The position numbers and the translations under genes were made by a program. The notes below the pieces were generated by a model that was not told the origin of the DNA, did not search any database, and saw only the letters and a list, made by a program, of their open reading frames with translations. Of a stretch of DNA of 59,521 nucleotides, positions 1 through 7,025 are shown one piece after another. The stretch's first letter is position 1. Every line of letters begins with the position of its first letter. This DNA is from STF1-107 sp964457935 (GTDB lineage Bacteria; Bacillota; Clostridia; Christensenellales; UBA1242), in contig CAYWFC010000002.1 in NCBI GenBank assembly GCA_964457935.1, positions 1 to 59,521 on the forward strand. Reading direction: 5' to 3'.

Positions 1-962
1 CTAGCATAGGCGGTAGATTTTTCGCTATGGATAGAGAAAATAACCTCGACCGCACTCAGCAGGGCTTCGACGCGATGTTTTCTACAGGCGACACCATAGA
101 TGACCCTATCCAATATCTGAAAGACAATTACGCCAAAGGGGTGTATGACGAGTATATCCCACCTGTGCATGTGTTCACATTAGACAAACACCAGCCTAGC
201 GCTGATGATATATTCATATTCTACAATACGCGCGAGGACAGGATGCGCCAGCTGGCGAAAGTGACCCAAGACACATTTGTCGGCGCTACCATTTTGTCTA
301 TGACGAAATACGGCGACTTTGAGCATATCACACCGATATTTTCTGACCAAATAGTGCAGAACACTCTGTCAGAATATGTCTCCAAACTCGGTCTGCGCCA
401 GTTGAAGATATCTGAGACGACCAAATACGCTCACGTGACCTACTTTATGAACGGTCAGCGCGAAGAACCATGGCAGGGCGAGGACAGAGTGCACATCCCG
501 ACTATCAAGACGGCTGACTTCGCACAGTACCCGGCTATGCGCGCCCGCGAGATCACTGCCCAGACGCTCAAAGCGCTCAAGTCAGACGCCTACGACCTGA
601 TAATACTGAATTTCTCTAATCCGGATATGATAGGCCATACTGCGAATTATCCTGCCACTGTCAAGGCACTGGAAATACTGGATAAATGCGTGAAAAAGAT
701 AGTCAGCACCGCATTCAAAAAAGGATACTTTGCGTGCATCACTGCCGACCATGGCAACGCAGAAGAACTCCGCACCCCCGACGGCAATCCGCAAACTGCA
801 CATACACTAAACCCTGTGATGTTCAGCATTTTGGATAAAAATAATTGTAACCTAATTATGCGAAACAACGGCTCACTGCGTGATGTCGCACCTACATTGC
901 TGGCACTCATGGATGTGCCCAAAAACGAAGATTTTACCGGCACACCACTGTTTTATAAGTAA
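1..962 (+). CDS. gpmI: 2,3-bisphosphoglycerate-independent phosphoglycerate mutase (5' truncated by window edge)
   Basis: Glycolytic enzyme interconverting 3- and 2-phosphoglycerate in the cytoplasm, Mn-dependent. Only the C-terminal part (about 319 codons of a family length near 510) is present. The frame is open to the left edge, with codons starting at base 3, and the residues before the first ATG (GGRFFAMDREN) match the conserved GR(Y/F)(Y/F)AMDRD block of the family, so the ATG at 27 is internal and not the start. Visible metal-binding residues: Asp and His in NPDMIGH, the Asp-His pair in TADHGNAEE, and the His in TAHTLNP. In Clostridia and bacilli gpmI lies in a glycolytic cluster ahead of eno and secG; secG does follow here, but eno does not. 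A bidirectional terminator follows the stop codon. Confidence 0.96.
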   Translation, partial: SIGGRFFAMDRENNLDRTQQGFDAMFSTGDTIDDPIQYLKDNYAKGVYDEYIPPVHVFTLDKHQPSADDIFIFYNTREDRMRQLAKVTQDTFVGATILSMTKYGDFEHITPIFSDQIVQNTLSEYVSKLGLRQLKISETTKYAHVTYFMNGQREEPWQGEDRVHIPTIKTADFAQYPAMRAREITAQTLKALKSDAYDLIILNFSNPDMIGHTANYPATVKALEILDKCVKKIVSTAFKKGYFACITADHGNAEELRTPDGNPQTAHTLNPVMFSILDKNNCNLIMRNNGSLRDVAPTLLALMDVPKNEDFTGTPLFYK

Positions 963-1040
963 AAAATTAAAAAAAACATCAAAAAATTGATATTTTTATG
1001 CCATTTCGCGACGTTTTTGTATGTTTTGGTATATTTTGTG

Positions 1041-1074
1041 AAAAAATCAGGCATTATGATATGCCTGATTTTTT
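1041..1074. terminator. Bidirectional intrinsic terminator between gpmI and xre
   Basis: A perfect 14-bp stem, AAAAAATCAGGCAT paired with ATGCCTGATTTTTT, around a six-base loop. The A-run and T-run let it end both the rightward gpmI transcript and the leftward xre transcript. Confidence 0.9.
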
Positions 1075-1078
1075 GTAT

Positions 1079-1321
1079 TTAGTCAATATCTAACTCATCT
1101 TTGTTAAATTTAGCATCAGCAAAAAATTCTTCTATCGACATCCCAAATCCGTCAGCGATTTTTGCCACAGTGGATAATTGTATATCTTTGTTTCTCTCGT
1201 CTATGATATTCTTGAGCGTCTGCTCTGGCATCGCGACTTTTTTGCACAATGCATATCTAGTCATATTATTTTTGATGAGTAAATCGGTAATTCTCATCGC
1301 TACCGCTCGTTGTAGTTTCAT
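1079..1321 (-). CDS. XRE-family transcriptional regulator, 80 aa
   Basis: Small DNA-binding protein made of a single helix-turn-helix of the XRE/Cro type, followed by a short acidic tail. The HTH spans about residues 10-68: MRITDLLIKNNMTRYALCKK is followed by the recognition-helix part MPEQTLKNIIDE and by LSTVAKIADGFGMSIEEFF, the usual XRE ending. A good ribosome site (AGGAG, seven bases upstream) supports the start at 1321. It separates gpmI from secG, genes usually adjacent apart from eno, so it may be an insertion. It is a clear paralogue of the 80-aa regulator at 53076-53318 (same length, same FF(A/D) and DEL(D/N)xD ending). Its target is unknown. Confidence 0.88.
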   Translation of the reverse strand: MKLQRAVAMRITDLLIKNNMTRYALCKKVAMPEQTLKNIIDERNKDIQLSTVAKIADGFGMSIEEFFADAKFNKDELDID

Positions 1322-1481
1322 GGTATTTCTCCTATATTTCTCTTATTTAGAGTTTACCCCTAAAAAATTCAGAAAATACTCAATCATAGAGTGGTATATC
1401 AAAAACCAATGTATGCTGAATGAAATAAGTACGTGATTGTATGGCTTTTGAAAAAATTTGTCCTAAATGGGACTGGGCGTA

Positions 1482-1510
1482 TTGACATCGGCGCGAAAAT
1501 GTGCTATTAT
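1482..1510 (+). promoter_or_regulatory. Sigma-A promoter with near-leaderless spacing
   Basis: TTGACA at 1482-1487, 17-base spacer, TATTAT at 1505-1510. The expected start of transcription (about 1517) coincides with an ATG of the following gene. Confidence 0.8.
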
Positions 1511-1516
1511 ATGTGT

Positions 1517-1735
1517 ATGTTCAAAGAAATGTGGTATGGCATCATTAATTTCGTCAAAGGCTGGTCAAATCTGCTGTATATCGGCATTTGCGCTTTTTTC
1601 GTGCTGGCTATTTTGTTTAGTCTAAAGGCTTTTCTGAAAGAGAACAAAAAATACGATAAGTTCAAAGCATCCAAACTGTGGCTGGTCATTATATTCTTCG
1701 CCATATTGATTTTGATAATATTTGTGAGAAATTAG
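1517..1735 (+). CDS. Small two-helix membrane protein, 72 aa
   Basis: Unrecognised membrane protein. Two hydrophobic segments are seen, one at about residues 17-36 (YIGICAFFVLAILFSL) and one at 52-69 (LWLVIIFFAILILIIF), separated by a basic, charged loop (KENKKYDKFKASK). In-frame ATG codons lie at 1511, 1517 and 1529. I chose 1517 because the strong promoter upstream would start transcription exactly there and no Shine-Dalgarno sequence is present; 1529 is the main alternative. It lies just before secG, in the same direction, with a separate -10 for secG between them. The function is unknown. Confidence 0.6.
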   Translation: MFKEMWYGIINFVKGWSNLLYIGICAFFVLAILFSLKAFLKENKKYDKFKASKLWLVIIFFAILILIIFVRN

Positions 1736-1748
1736 GTATTTTGCTTGA

Positions 1749-1754
1749 TATAAT
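1749..1754 (+). promoter_or_regulatory. -10 box of the secG promoter
   Basis: TATAAT 43 bases before the secG start; the -35 region is weak. It gives a leader of about 36 nt containing the GGAGG site that sets the secG start. Confidence 0.55.
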
Positions 1755-1796
1755 TTCGTGAATGTGTTAGACTATGTCAGTTTTATTGGAGGATTT

Positions 1797-2108
1797 ATGT
1801 TAGACTTTATTTTAGCATCTGACGGTACTGTTAGCGATTGGGTAGCCAAGACTTTCCCTATCGTGCGTACTGTGATCATATGTTTGCTGGCGGTATTCGC
1901 TATCGCCCTGATAGTTTTGGTGTTTATGCAGATCAATGGTGGCGACGACACGACCAACGCCATCACTGGCAATAAAGATAGCTATTATGCGCAGAATAAG
2001 TCTGAGTCTCGCGAGGGTAGGATCACCAAATGGATCTACATCTGCGTGGGCGTTATCGCATTGCTGTGCATATTGTATTTCTTGTCATTCATACCATACA
2101 AAGGCTAA
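1797..2108 (+). CDS. secG: Preprotein translocase subunit SecG
   Basis: Small membrane subunit of the SecYEG protein-export channel. 103 aa, longer than the usual 70-80. Two transmembrane helices flank the cytoplasmic loop: residues about 23-46 (VRTVIICLLAVFAIALIVLVFMQ), a polar loop (INGGDDTTNAITGNKDSYYAQ then NKSESREGR), and about 78-98 (WIYICVGVIALLCILYF). The helix-MQ-Gly-rich loop-helix plan and the SREGR motif after the loop fit clostridial SecG. The start at 1797 is fixed by GGAGG five bases upstream; upstream in-frame residues are not needed. Its location close to gpmI agrees with the gpmI-eno-secG order of the group. The last codons are tandemly duplicated downstream. Confidence 0.82.
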   Translation: MLDFILASDGTVSDWVAKTFPIVRTVIICLLAVFAIALIVLVFMQINGGDDTTNAITGNKDSYYAQNKSESREGRITKWIYICVGVIALLCILYFLSFIPYKG

Positions 2109-2135
2109 ACCATTCATACCATACAAAGGTTAAAT
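2086..2135. repeat. 25-bp tandem duplication of the secG 3' end
   Basis: The 25 bases at 2086-2110, covering the last codons and stop of secG, recur at 2111-2135 with two changes (C to T at both differing sites). The second copy is non-coding. Confidence 0.9.
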
Positions 2136-2136
2136 C

Positions 2137-2165
2137 AAAAATCACACTTAGGTGTGATTTTTTTG
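2137..2165 (+). terminator. Terminator after secG
   Basis: ATCACAC (2141-2147), loop TTAG, GTGTGAT (2152-2158), then a T-run; the A-run upstream would also pair with it. Confidence 0.85.
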
Positions 2166-2176
2166 TACTCGCAATG

Positions 2177-2300
2177 TCTACTAAATATATATTTTTGTCA
2201 TTATAATATCTACTAAATATATATTTTTGTCATTATAATATCTACTAAATATGTATTTTCGATGTTATCTACTGTGAATTTTCGACATTATCTACTAATG
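2177..2300. repeat. Degenerate tandem array (32-bp unit) in the secG-ankyrin gap
   Basis: Units beginning TCTACTAAAT start at 2177, 2209 and 2241 (period 32, nearly identical), then shorter decayed units start at 2268 and 2291. The gap 2109-2464 has no gene; it holds the secG terminator, this array, a second hairpin and the ankyrin promoter. Confidence 0.85.
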
Positions 2301-2359
2301 GTGTGATTTTTTTTATTAAGATACAAGGAAATGACAGTTTTTCTAGAATAAAATATAAG

Positions 2360-2387
2360 ATACCGACACTGTGTCGATATTTTTTTT
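2360..2387 (+). terminator. Terminator-like hairpin upstream of the ankyrin gene
   Basis: ATACCGACA, loop CTG, TGTCGATAT, then eight T. It closely matches the hairpin that ends the ankyrin gene at 3677-3703, so it may be the remnant of a lost tandem gene copy. Confidence 0.7.
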
Positions 2388-2407
2388 AATTATTTTCAAA
2401 AACCCTA

Positions 2408-2437
2408 TTGACAAAATCGCTTGGGGGGGGGTATAAT
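2408..2437 (+). promoter_or_regulatory. Promoter with a nine-G spacer tract (predicted phase-variable)
   Basis: TTGACA at 2408-2413, 18-base spacer, TATAAT at 2432-2437. The spacer contains nine consecutive G (2423-2431) directly against the -10 box. Slipped-strand gain or loss of G would change the spacer length and so promoter strength. Confidence 0.8.
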
Positions 2438-2464
2438 CAGGATGCATAAGAAAGGAGAAAGATT

Positions 2465-3667
2465 ATGTCATTATTAGATAAAATAAGAGAAAAACGAATT
2501 ATGGATATTTACAGCAAAGTGTGTAAACTGATTGCACGCAGAAACGATGAAGATAAAATATGTAGATATATCGACAAATATCCAGACATCATGTATGCCT
2601 ACGATGGTGCTCTAGGCAGATTGGCTGTCAAAAATGAATTGGAAGAAGTCGTATTAAGAATCCTAGATGACAAAAAATCTAGTCTTATTCAAGATGAAGA
2701 TGGCATGAATTTAGGTATGTATGCCGCTGAATACGAACTGGAAAGAGTCACTATAAAAGCCTTGGAAAACAGAGAAGCTAGTCTACAACAAGATAAGGAT
2801 GGTATGAATATCGGTATGCATGCCACTAAATGTAAATTACGAGAAGCCACTATGAAGGCACTAGATAACAAGGAAGCCAGCCTACAACAAGATAAAATGG
2901 GTATGAATATCGGTATGCATGCCGCTGGTATATGTGGCTTTCAAGAAATTGTTCTAAAGGCACTAGATAACGAAGAAGCCAGCTTACAACAGGATAAATA
3001 CGGTATGAATATGGGTATGCATGCTGCTGATAATGGATTAGGAAAGGCTACGATGAAAGCATTGGACAACAGAGAAGCCAGCCTGCAACAAGACGATGAC
3101 GGCAAGAACATAGGTATGATCGCCGCTTCTATGAGACTACGAACAGCTGCAATGAAGGCGTTAGACAACAGGGAAGCTAGCCTACAACAGGACGAGGACG
3201 GCGAAAATATAGGTATGCATGCTGCTGATCACAAGCTAGAACTAGTCACTATGAAAGCATTAGATAATAAAGAGGCTAGTCTACAACGAGATAAATATGG
3301 TATGAATATGGGTATGCATGCCGCTGAATATCAATTGGAAAGAGCCACTGTCAAAGCACTAGATAATAAGGAAGCCAGCCTACAACAAGATAAGAACGGC
3401 AAGAATATAGGTATGCATGCTGCTGATAACAAGCTAGAAATAGCTACCACAAAGGCGTTAGACAACAAAGAAGCTAGCCTACAGCGAGATAAAAATAACA
3501 TGAATATAGGTGCTCACGCTATGAAAAATAAACTATTGTGGGCTACTGCAAATGTATTGAATCTGGACAAATTAGCCAACAAACATTCAAGCACGACAGA
3601 CGAGACCACGAGTGAAGAGACTAATGAGACAGTTAGTTTATTAGATAAACTTGGTATATCCTTTTAG
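2465..3667 (+). CDS. Ankyrin-repeat-like protein, 400 aa
   Basis: Likely a cytoplasmic or host/partner-interacting scaffold: no signal peptide, no membrane helix, no catalytic motif. After a 74-residue N-terminal part (itself ending in a decayed repeat) come nine repeats of 33 residues, one of them 34. Each has the form QQDKDGMNIGMHAADNKLE-xAT-xKALDNKEASL, which superposes on the ankyrin consensus (G-x-TPLH-x-AA equals GMNIGMHAA here). Repeats are highly alike at the DNA level too (99-bp units), favouring unequal recombination. The protein begins with SLLDKIRE and ends VSLLDKLG, so the same short motif caps both ends. AAAGGAG eight bases upstream sets the start. The upstream promoter has a G tract and is probably switchable. 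No neighbouring gene suggests a role. Confidence 0.85.
   Translation: MSLLDKIREKRIMDIYSKVCKLIARRNDEDKICRYIDKYPDIMYAYDGALGRLAVKNELEEVVLRILDDKKSSLIQDEDGMNLGMYAAEYELERVTIKALENREASLQQDKDGMNIGMHATKCKLREATMKALDNKEASLQQDKMGMNIGMHAAGICGFQEIVLKALDNEEASLQQDKYGMNMGMHAADNGLGKATMKALDNREASLQQDDDGKNIGMIAASMRLRTAAMKALDNREASLQQDEDGENIGMHAADHKLELVTMKALDNKEASLQRDKYGMNMGMHAAEYQLERATVKALDNKEASLQQDKNGKNIGMHAADNKLEIATTKALDNKEASLQRDKNNMNIGAHAMKNKLLWATANVLNLDKLANKHSSTTDETTSEETNETVSLLDKLGISF
2687..3580 (+). repeat. Nine 99-bp coding repeats (ankyrin-like units)
   Basis: The in-frame 99-bp units encode the 33-aa repeats, with long stretches nearly identical between units, for example the segments around 2850-2920 and 3360-3430. 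Confidence 0.88.
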
Positions 3668-3676
3668 AAAGTATAG

Positions 3677-3703
3677 AATACCGACACTATGTCGGTATTT
3701 TTG
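3677..3703 (+). terminator. Terminator after the ankyrin gene
   Basis: AATACCGACA, loop CTA, TGTCGGTATT and a T-run, ten bases after the stop codon. Confidence 0.88.
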
Positions 3704-3731
3704 TTTGGTACGATGTCGAATGGATGAAAAT

Positions 3732-3824
3732 ATTAGTTTGAGAGAATAATATGTTAGTTTGAATGAAACAACACTAGTTTGAGATGACGAATAATAGTGC
3801 TCTATGTAGAGTGATATTTTTGTT
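3732..3824. repeat. Degenerate 21-22-bp repeat plus weak hairpin
   Basis: TTAGTTTGA recurs at 3732, 3754 and about 3774 with decayed flanks, followed by an imperfect hairpin with CTCTA/TAGAG core and a short T-run (3796-3824). Nothing else is seen between 3704 and 3848. Confidence 0.6.
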
Positions 3825-3848
3825 TGTGGACAAATTGGTGCAAAAATA

Positions 3849-3877
3849 TTGCATTTTTGTTCCACATATGATATACT
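3849..3877 (+). promoter_or_regulatory. Sigma-A promoter upstream of the tiny ORF and tRNA-Ser
   Basis: TTGCAT at 3849-3854, 17-base spacer, TATACT at 3872-3877; predicted start near 3884. It is the only good promoter before the tRNA gene. Confidence 0.75.
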
Positions 3878-3886
3878 ACATATAGT

Positions 3887-3976
3887 ATGAAGATATTGCG
3901 GAAACTAAAGTACTTATTACTATTCGTGCTGATCATAGTGGGCTTGTCAGTCTACTACGCCTGCACAGGGAAGTAG
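3887..3976 (+). CDS. Possible 29-aa hydrophobic peptide
   Basis: ATG three bases after the predicted transcription start, no Shine-Dalgarno site. It would encode MKILRKLKY, then a hydrophobic stretch LLLFVLIIVGLSVYYAC, then TGK and two stop codons. The basic N-terminus, hydrophobic core and a Cys in VYYAC look like a signal or lipoprotein leader without a mature domain. It may be translated as a leaderless small membrane peptide, or it may simply be the 5' part of the tRNA-Ser precursor. Evidence for translation is weak. Confidence 0.35.
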   Translation: MKILRKLKYLLLFVLIIVGLSVYYACTGK

Positions 3977-4013
3977 TAGCAGTGTCCATACATCATCGTA
4001 ATATTTAGAGCAT

Positions 4014-4101
4014 GGAGAGGTGTCAGAGTGGTCTAATGTGCTCGCTTGGAAAGCGGGTGTACCCAAAAGTACCGCAGGTTCGAATCCTGTCCTCTCTGCC
4101 A
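4014..4101 (+). tRNA. tRNA-Ser (anticodon GGA)
   Basis: 88 bases including an encoded CCA. Acceptor GGAGAGG pairs with CCTCTCT (one G-T), discriminator G. The anticodon stem CTCGC/GCGGG encloses a loop with GGA, which reads UCC/UCU. A long variable arm (class II) precedes the T-loop GGTTCGAATCC. All parts fit serine tRNA. Confidence 0.96.
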
Positions 4102-4110
4102 AACAAAATA

Positions 4111-4138
4111 AATCCAAGCGTCAGCGAGGATTTTTTTT
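4111..4138 (+). terminator. Terminator after tRNA-Ser
   Basis: AATCC ... GGATT with inner pairing AGCG/GCG-like, followed by eight T. It ends the tRNA transcript. Confidence 0.6.
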
Positions 4139-4145
4139 GTTTGTA

Positions 4146-4230
4146 TTTTTCACTTTTCACTTTTCATTTTTCATTTTTCACTTTTCATTTTTCACTTTTC
4201 ATTTTTCATTTTCATTTTTTATTTCACTTT
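4146..4230. repeat. Low-complexity TTTTCA/TTTTTCA tract
   Basis: About a dozen copies of CACTTTTCATTTTT-type words in a row. It has no long reading frame of its own and separates the tRNA from the ABC promoter. Confidence 0.85.
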
Positions 4231-4298
4231 TCTTTAATTTTTGGATTTATTTTGAAATAAGAAACAAAAAAGAAAAAAGAAAAATCATTGACGTTTTA

Positions 4299-4327
4299 TT
4301 GAGAATATTTATTATTTATGCTATAAT
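4299..4327 (+). promoter_or_regulatory. Promoter of the ABC exporter operon
   Basis: TTGAGA at 4299-4304, 17 bases, TATAAT at 4322-4327. The coding start is at 4350. Confidence 0.75.
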
Positions 4328-4349
4328 ATCTGATATTGAAGGCATATTT

Positions 4350-5261
4350 ATGGAAAATATCATAGAGATTAGAGATTTGCACAAGAGTTTTGGAGACATT
4401 CACGCGGTGAACGGGCTGAATATCAGTGTCAAGAAGGGGCAACTATATGCATTTCTGGGGCTGAATGGCGCGGGCAAAAGCACGACTATATCCATTATGT
4501 GTGGGCATTTGGCGAAAGACAGTGGGCAGATATTCATCGACGGGCTGGACTTGGACGAACATTTGGACGAAGTGAAGTCCGAACTAGGGGTAGTGTTCCA
4601 GTTTAGTGCTCTAGACAAAGTGCTGACTGTGCGAGATAATCTACAGTCTAGGGCGAGTTTGTATGGCTTGACCAAGGCGCAGTTTGACGAGCGCTTGGAT
4701 GAATTAGACAAACTGCTAAATGTCAAGCCCTTACTCAAAAGGACATTCGGCAAACTATCAGGCGGGGAGAAGAGGAGAGTAGATTTCGCTAGGGCGCTAC
4801 TAAACAAGCCAAAAATCCTCATACTCGACGAGCCGACGACAGGGCTGGACCCGCATACGCGCAAAATGGTGTGGGATGTGATAAACAAACTACGCCATGA
4901 CAGCCAAATAACGGTATTTTTGACCACGCACTACATGGAGGAGACTACAGACGCCGATTATGTGGTGATATTGGATAGCGGGCGGATAGTAGCGGAAGGC
5001 ACGCCTATCGACCTAAAGGACAAATACACTGGCGACTTCGTCGTGCTGTACGACGTGGCAAAATCTGATGTGGAGAGACTAAATCTGCCGTACCAAGAGA
5101 TAGTGGGCGGATACAAAATATCTATCGAAAATACCAAAGTCGCGACAGACCTTATCCGAGCGCACGAAGATTTGTTTGACAATTTCGAAGTAATAAAAGG
5201 CAATATGGACGACGTATTCCTTGCCTGCACAGGCAAAGATTTGAAGGGTGATAACGTATGA
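4350..5261 (+). CDS. ABC transporter ATP-binding protein (DrrA type)
   Basis: Cytoplasmic ATPase of a two-gene exporter, 303 aa. Walker A GLNGAGKS at residues 37-44, Q-loop in VVFQ, signature LSGGEKRR, Walker B ILILDEP followed by TTGLD, and the switch His in TTHYMEE are all present, in family order. The C-terminal 75 residues form the extension typical of DrrA/NodI-like export ATPases. The start is the ATG at 4350 (MENIIEIRDLHKSFG); the longer upstream frame runs through the tRNA and low-complexity tract and is not coding. It overlaps the permease start by four bases, so the two are translationally coupled. The substrate is unknown; family members export drugs, lipids or polysaccharides. Confidence 0.93.
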   Translation: MENIIEIRDLHKSFGDIHAVNGLNISVKKGQLYAFLGLNGAGKSTTISIMCGHLAKDSGQIFIDGLDLDEHLDEVKSELGVVFQFSALDKVLTVRDNLQSRASLYGLTKAQFDERLDELDKLLNVKPLLKRTFGKLSGGEKRRVDFARALLNKPKILILDEPTTGLDPHTRKMVWDVINKLRHDSQITVFLTTHYMEETTDADYVVILDSGRIVAEGTPIDLKDKYTGDFVVLYDVAKSDVERLNLPYQEIVGGYKISIENTKVATDLIRAHEDLFDNFEVIKGNMDDVFLACTGKDLKGDNV

Positions 5262-6160
5262 CACTATGGGCATTAATCAAGCGTAACACGAAAATGTATT
5301 TCAAAGACAAGAGCGTGTTCTTTTCGTCACTCATTACTCCGCTGATATTGCTGTTTTTGTTCGTGACATTTCTGAAAAACGTATACACAGACAGCATCAT
5401 ATCTCAGATGCCGTCCGATGTGAATATATCCGCGTCTCTACTCAATGGCTTCGCGGGGAGTTGGTTCGTCTCGTCTATACTGGCGACTAGTTGCGTGACG
5501 ATAGCGTTTTGCGCCAATATGATAATGGTGCAGGACAAGGTGACAGGGAGTTATAGGGATTTGACTATCACTCCTGTCAGGAGGTCTACGCTCAATCTTA
5601 GTTATTATCTGTCCACTGCGTTCGTCACAGCCATAGTGTGCTACGTCGCATTCGCAGTCGGGCTGATATATCTGTCGGTCGTCGGATTTTATATGTCATT
5701 TGGCGACATAATACTGTGCGTAGTCGACATCGCACTGCTGGTGCTGTTTGGTACGGCGCTCTCGAGCATAGTGTGTGTATTCTTGAATAGCCAAGGCGCT
5801 ATCAGTGCTGTCGCTACTCTAGTTAGTTCTATGTACGGATTTGTCTGTGGTGCATATATGCCACTGTCGCAGTTTAGCGCTGGGCTAAGGAATGTACTTA
5901 TGCTCTTGCCGGGTACTTATGGCACAGGACTGATGCGACATCATATGATGAGTGGTGTCTTGCGAGCATTGCGCGCGCAAGGCTTGCCTGCCGATGTGGT
6001 ATCTAATCTCAGTCAATCATTCGATGCTACGCTGACATTCTTCGGTCACAGTGTCGATGTCTGGATGATGTATCTGGTGCTAGGAGTATGTGTGATTGCT
6101 CTGATGTCGGCGTTCGTCCTGATAGGAAAAATTAGGAATAAAAAAAACAAAAACCAATAA
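5258..6160 (+). CDS. ABC-2 type transporter permease (DrrB type)
   Basis: Integral membrane partner of the preceding ATPase, 300 aa. An N-terminal helix (about residues 23-42, SSLITPLILLFLFVTFL) is followed by an extracytoplasmic loop and five further hydrophobic segments, ending in a lysine-rich tail. The ABC-2 signature region with MYGFVCGAYMPLSQF and LMLLPGTYGTGLMRH is typical of the DrrB/NodJ family. ATG overlaps the ATPase stop (ATGA). A bidirectional terminator follows at 6214-6252. Confidence 0.92.
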   Translation: MTLWALIKRNTKMYFKDKSVFFSSLITPLILLFLFVTFLKNVYTDSIISQMPSDVNISASLLNGFAGSWFVSSILATSCVTIAFCANMIMVQDKVTGSYRDLTITPVRRSTLNLSYYLSTAFVTAIVCYVAFAVGLIYLSVVGFYMSFGDIILCVVDIALLVLFGTALSSIVCVFLNSQGAISAVATLVSSMYGFVCGAYMPLSQFSAGLRNVLMLLPGTYGTGLMRHHMMSGVLRALRAQGLPADVVSNLSQSFDATLTFFGHSVDVWMMYLVLGVCVIALMSAFVLIGKIRNKKNKNQ

Positions 6161-6213
6161 TAAAAAATAAAATTAAAAACTAATAATAAAAAGTCAAAAA
6201 TTAATAAAATCGC

Positions 6214-6252
6214 AAAAAAACGCAGAAAAATATGAAAAAATCTGCGTTTTTT
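6214..6252. terminator. Bidirectional terminator between convergent genes
   Basis: AAAAAACGCAGA paired with TCTGCGTTTTTT around a 15-base loop, between the ABC permease (+) and the DUF11 gene (-). Confidence 0.88.
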
Positions 6253-6260
6253 ATTTATTA

Positions 6261-7025
6261 TTAATCAATTTGTACTTTGAATGACACTGTGACGCTGGCA
6301 CGCGGAGATAGGTCTGGCAGAGCGAAACCGTCTGCTGGGTGGTAGTCGGATTTTTCTATCCCATCTACTGTTACGCTGTTTGGTACGAAAGTCGTGCCAT
6401 GCGGGATAGGGTCAGTGAATATTATGTCGGTATTGGTGGCAGTGCCAGTATTGGATATCTGCACTGTGTATGTCAAAATGTCACCAGACTTGACAGCATT
6501 TTTGTCAGCAGATTTTAGCATAGTGATACCGCTCTCCAATGCTGGCATGGCCACGCTATTTGACGCTACAGAATACTGCACGCCGTCTATAGTAGTGGTC
6601 AGTGTAGTGCTATTGTACACTTCATCGACGGCTAGATATCTGTCTATCACTATGTCATATGACATAGTCATCTCACCGCCTTGCGCACCTATGGTAATGG
6701 GTGGGTCAAAGCCAGCGACAGGATCGTATTCGGCATAATTCACAGAGCCGATTTTCACAGAACCAGCCACGAACGACGCACCTGTGCTGAGCGTGTCAGT
6801 GATATTAAAGTCATCAATGTCTTGGTCAGTATTGTTCGTGATGATAGTGGTCACTGTGATGATGTCATTTGCTATGGCGTAGTCTTTGTTCGCCGATTTG
6901 ACCAAAACAATGTCAGTATCGACATTGGTGGTGCGCTGGACATTGCTGTCAGTAGTCAGAGATATCTTTTGCCCCGACTGCGATGTGACGCTGGATGCCA
7001 GTGATGCTTGGTTAATGATAGGCAT
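6261..7025 (-). CDS. DUF11-domain repeat protein, 254 aa
   Basis: Predicted structural surface or spore-associated protein. Two DUF11-like beta-sandwich repeats: about residues 38-145 (DIVLVKSANKDYAIANDIIT, ending EVYNSTTLTT) and 152-254 (GITMLKSADKNAVKSGDILT, ending in VSFKVQID). The diagnostic pattern of DUF11 is visible in both: K-(S/A)-x-x-x-x-A-x-x-G-D-x-(I/L)-T-(V/Y)-T, then (I/V)-x-N-(N/T), then D-x-(I/L)-(P/S)-x-G-(T/A)-(S/T)-F-V. There is no signal peptide or anchor; the N-terminus resembles that of spore-coat-associated DUF11 proteins of clostridia. AAGGGGG lies before the start. It lies downstream of the collagen-like gene and spmAB on the same strand, which suggests spore-surface use, but that is inference. 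Confidence 0.8.
   Translation of the reverse strand: MPIINQASLASSVTSQSGQKISLTTDSNVQRTTNVDTDIVLVKSANKDYAIANDIITVTTIITNNTDQDIDDFNITDTLSTGASFVAGSVKIGSVNYAEYDPVAGFDPPITIGAQGGEMTMSYDIVIDRYLAVDEVYNSTTLTTTIDGVQYSVASNSVAMPALESGITMLKSADKNAVKSGDILTYTVQISNTGTATNTDIIFTDPIPHGTTFVPNSVTVDGIEKSDYHPADGFALPDLSPRASVTVSFKVQID

Noticed and set aside
27..29. ATG at 27 as the gpmI start
   Set aside because: The frame is open to the left edge and encodes conserved gpmI residues before this ATG, so it is internal.
4020..4349. Longer N-terminus for the ABC ATPase
   Set aside because: It would translate the tRNA-Ser gene and the TTTTCA tract. The ATPase domain and a promoter place the start at 4350.
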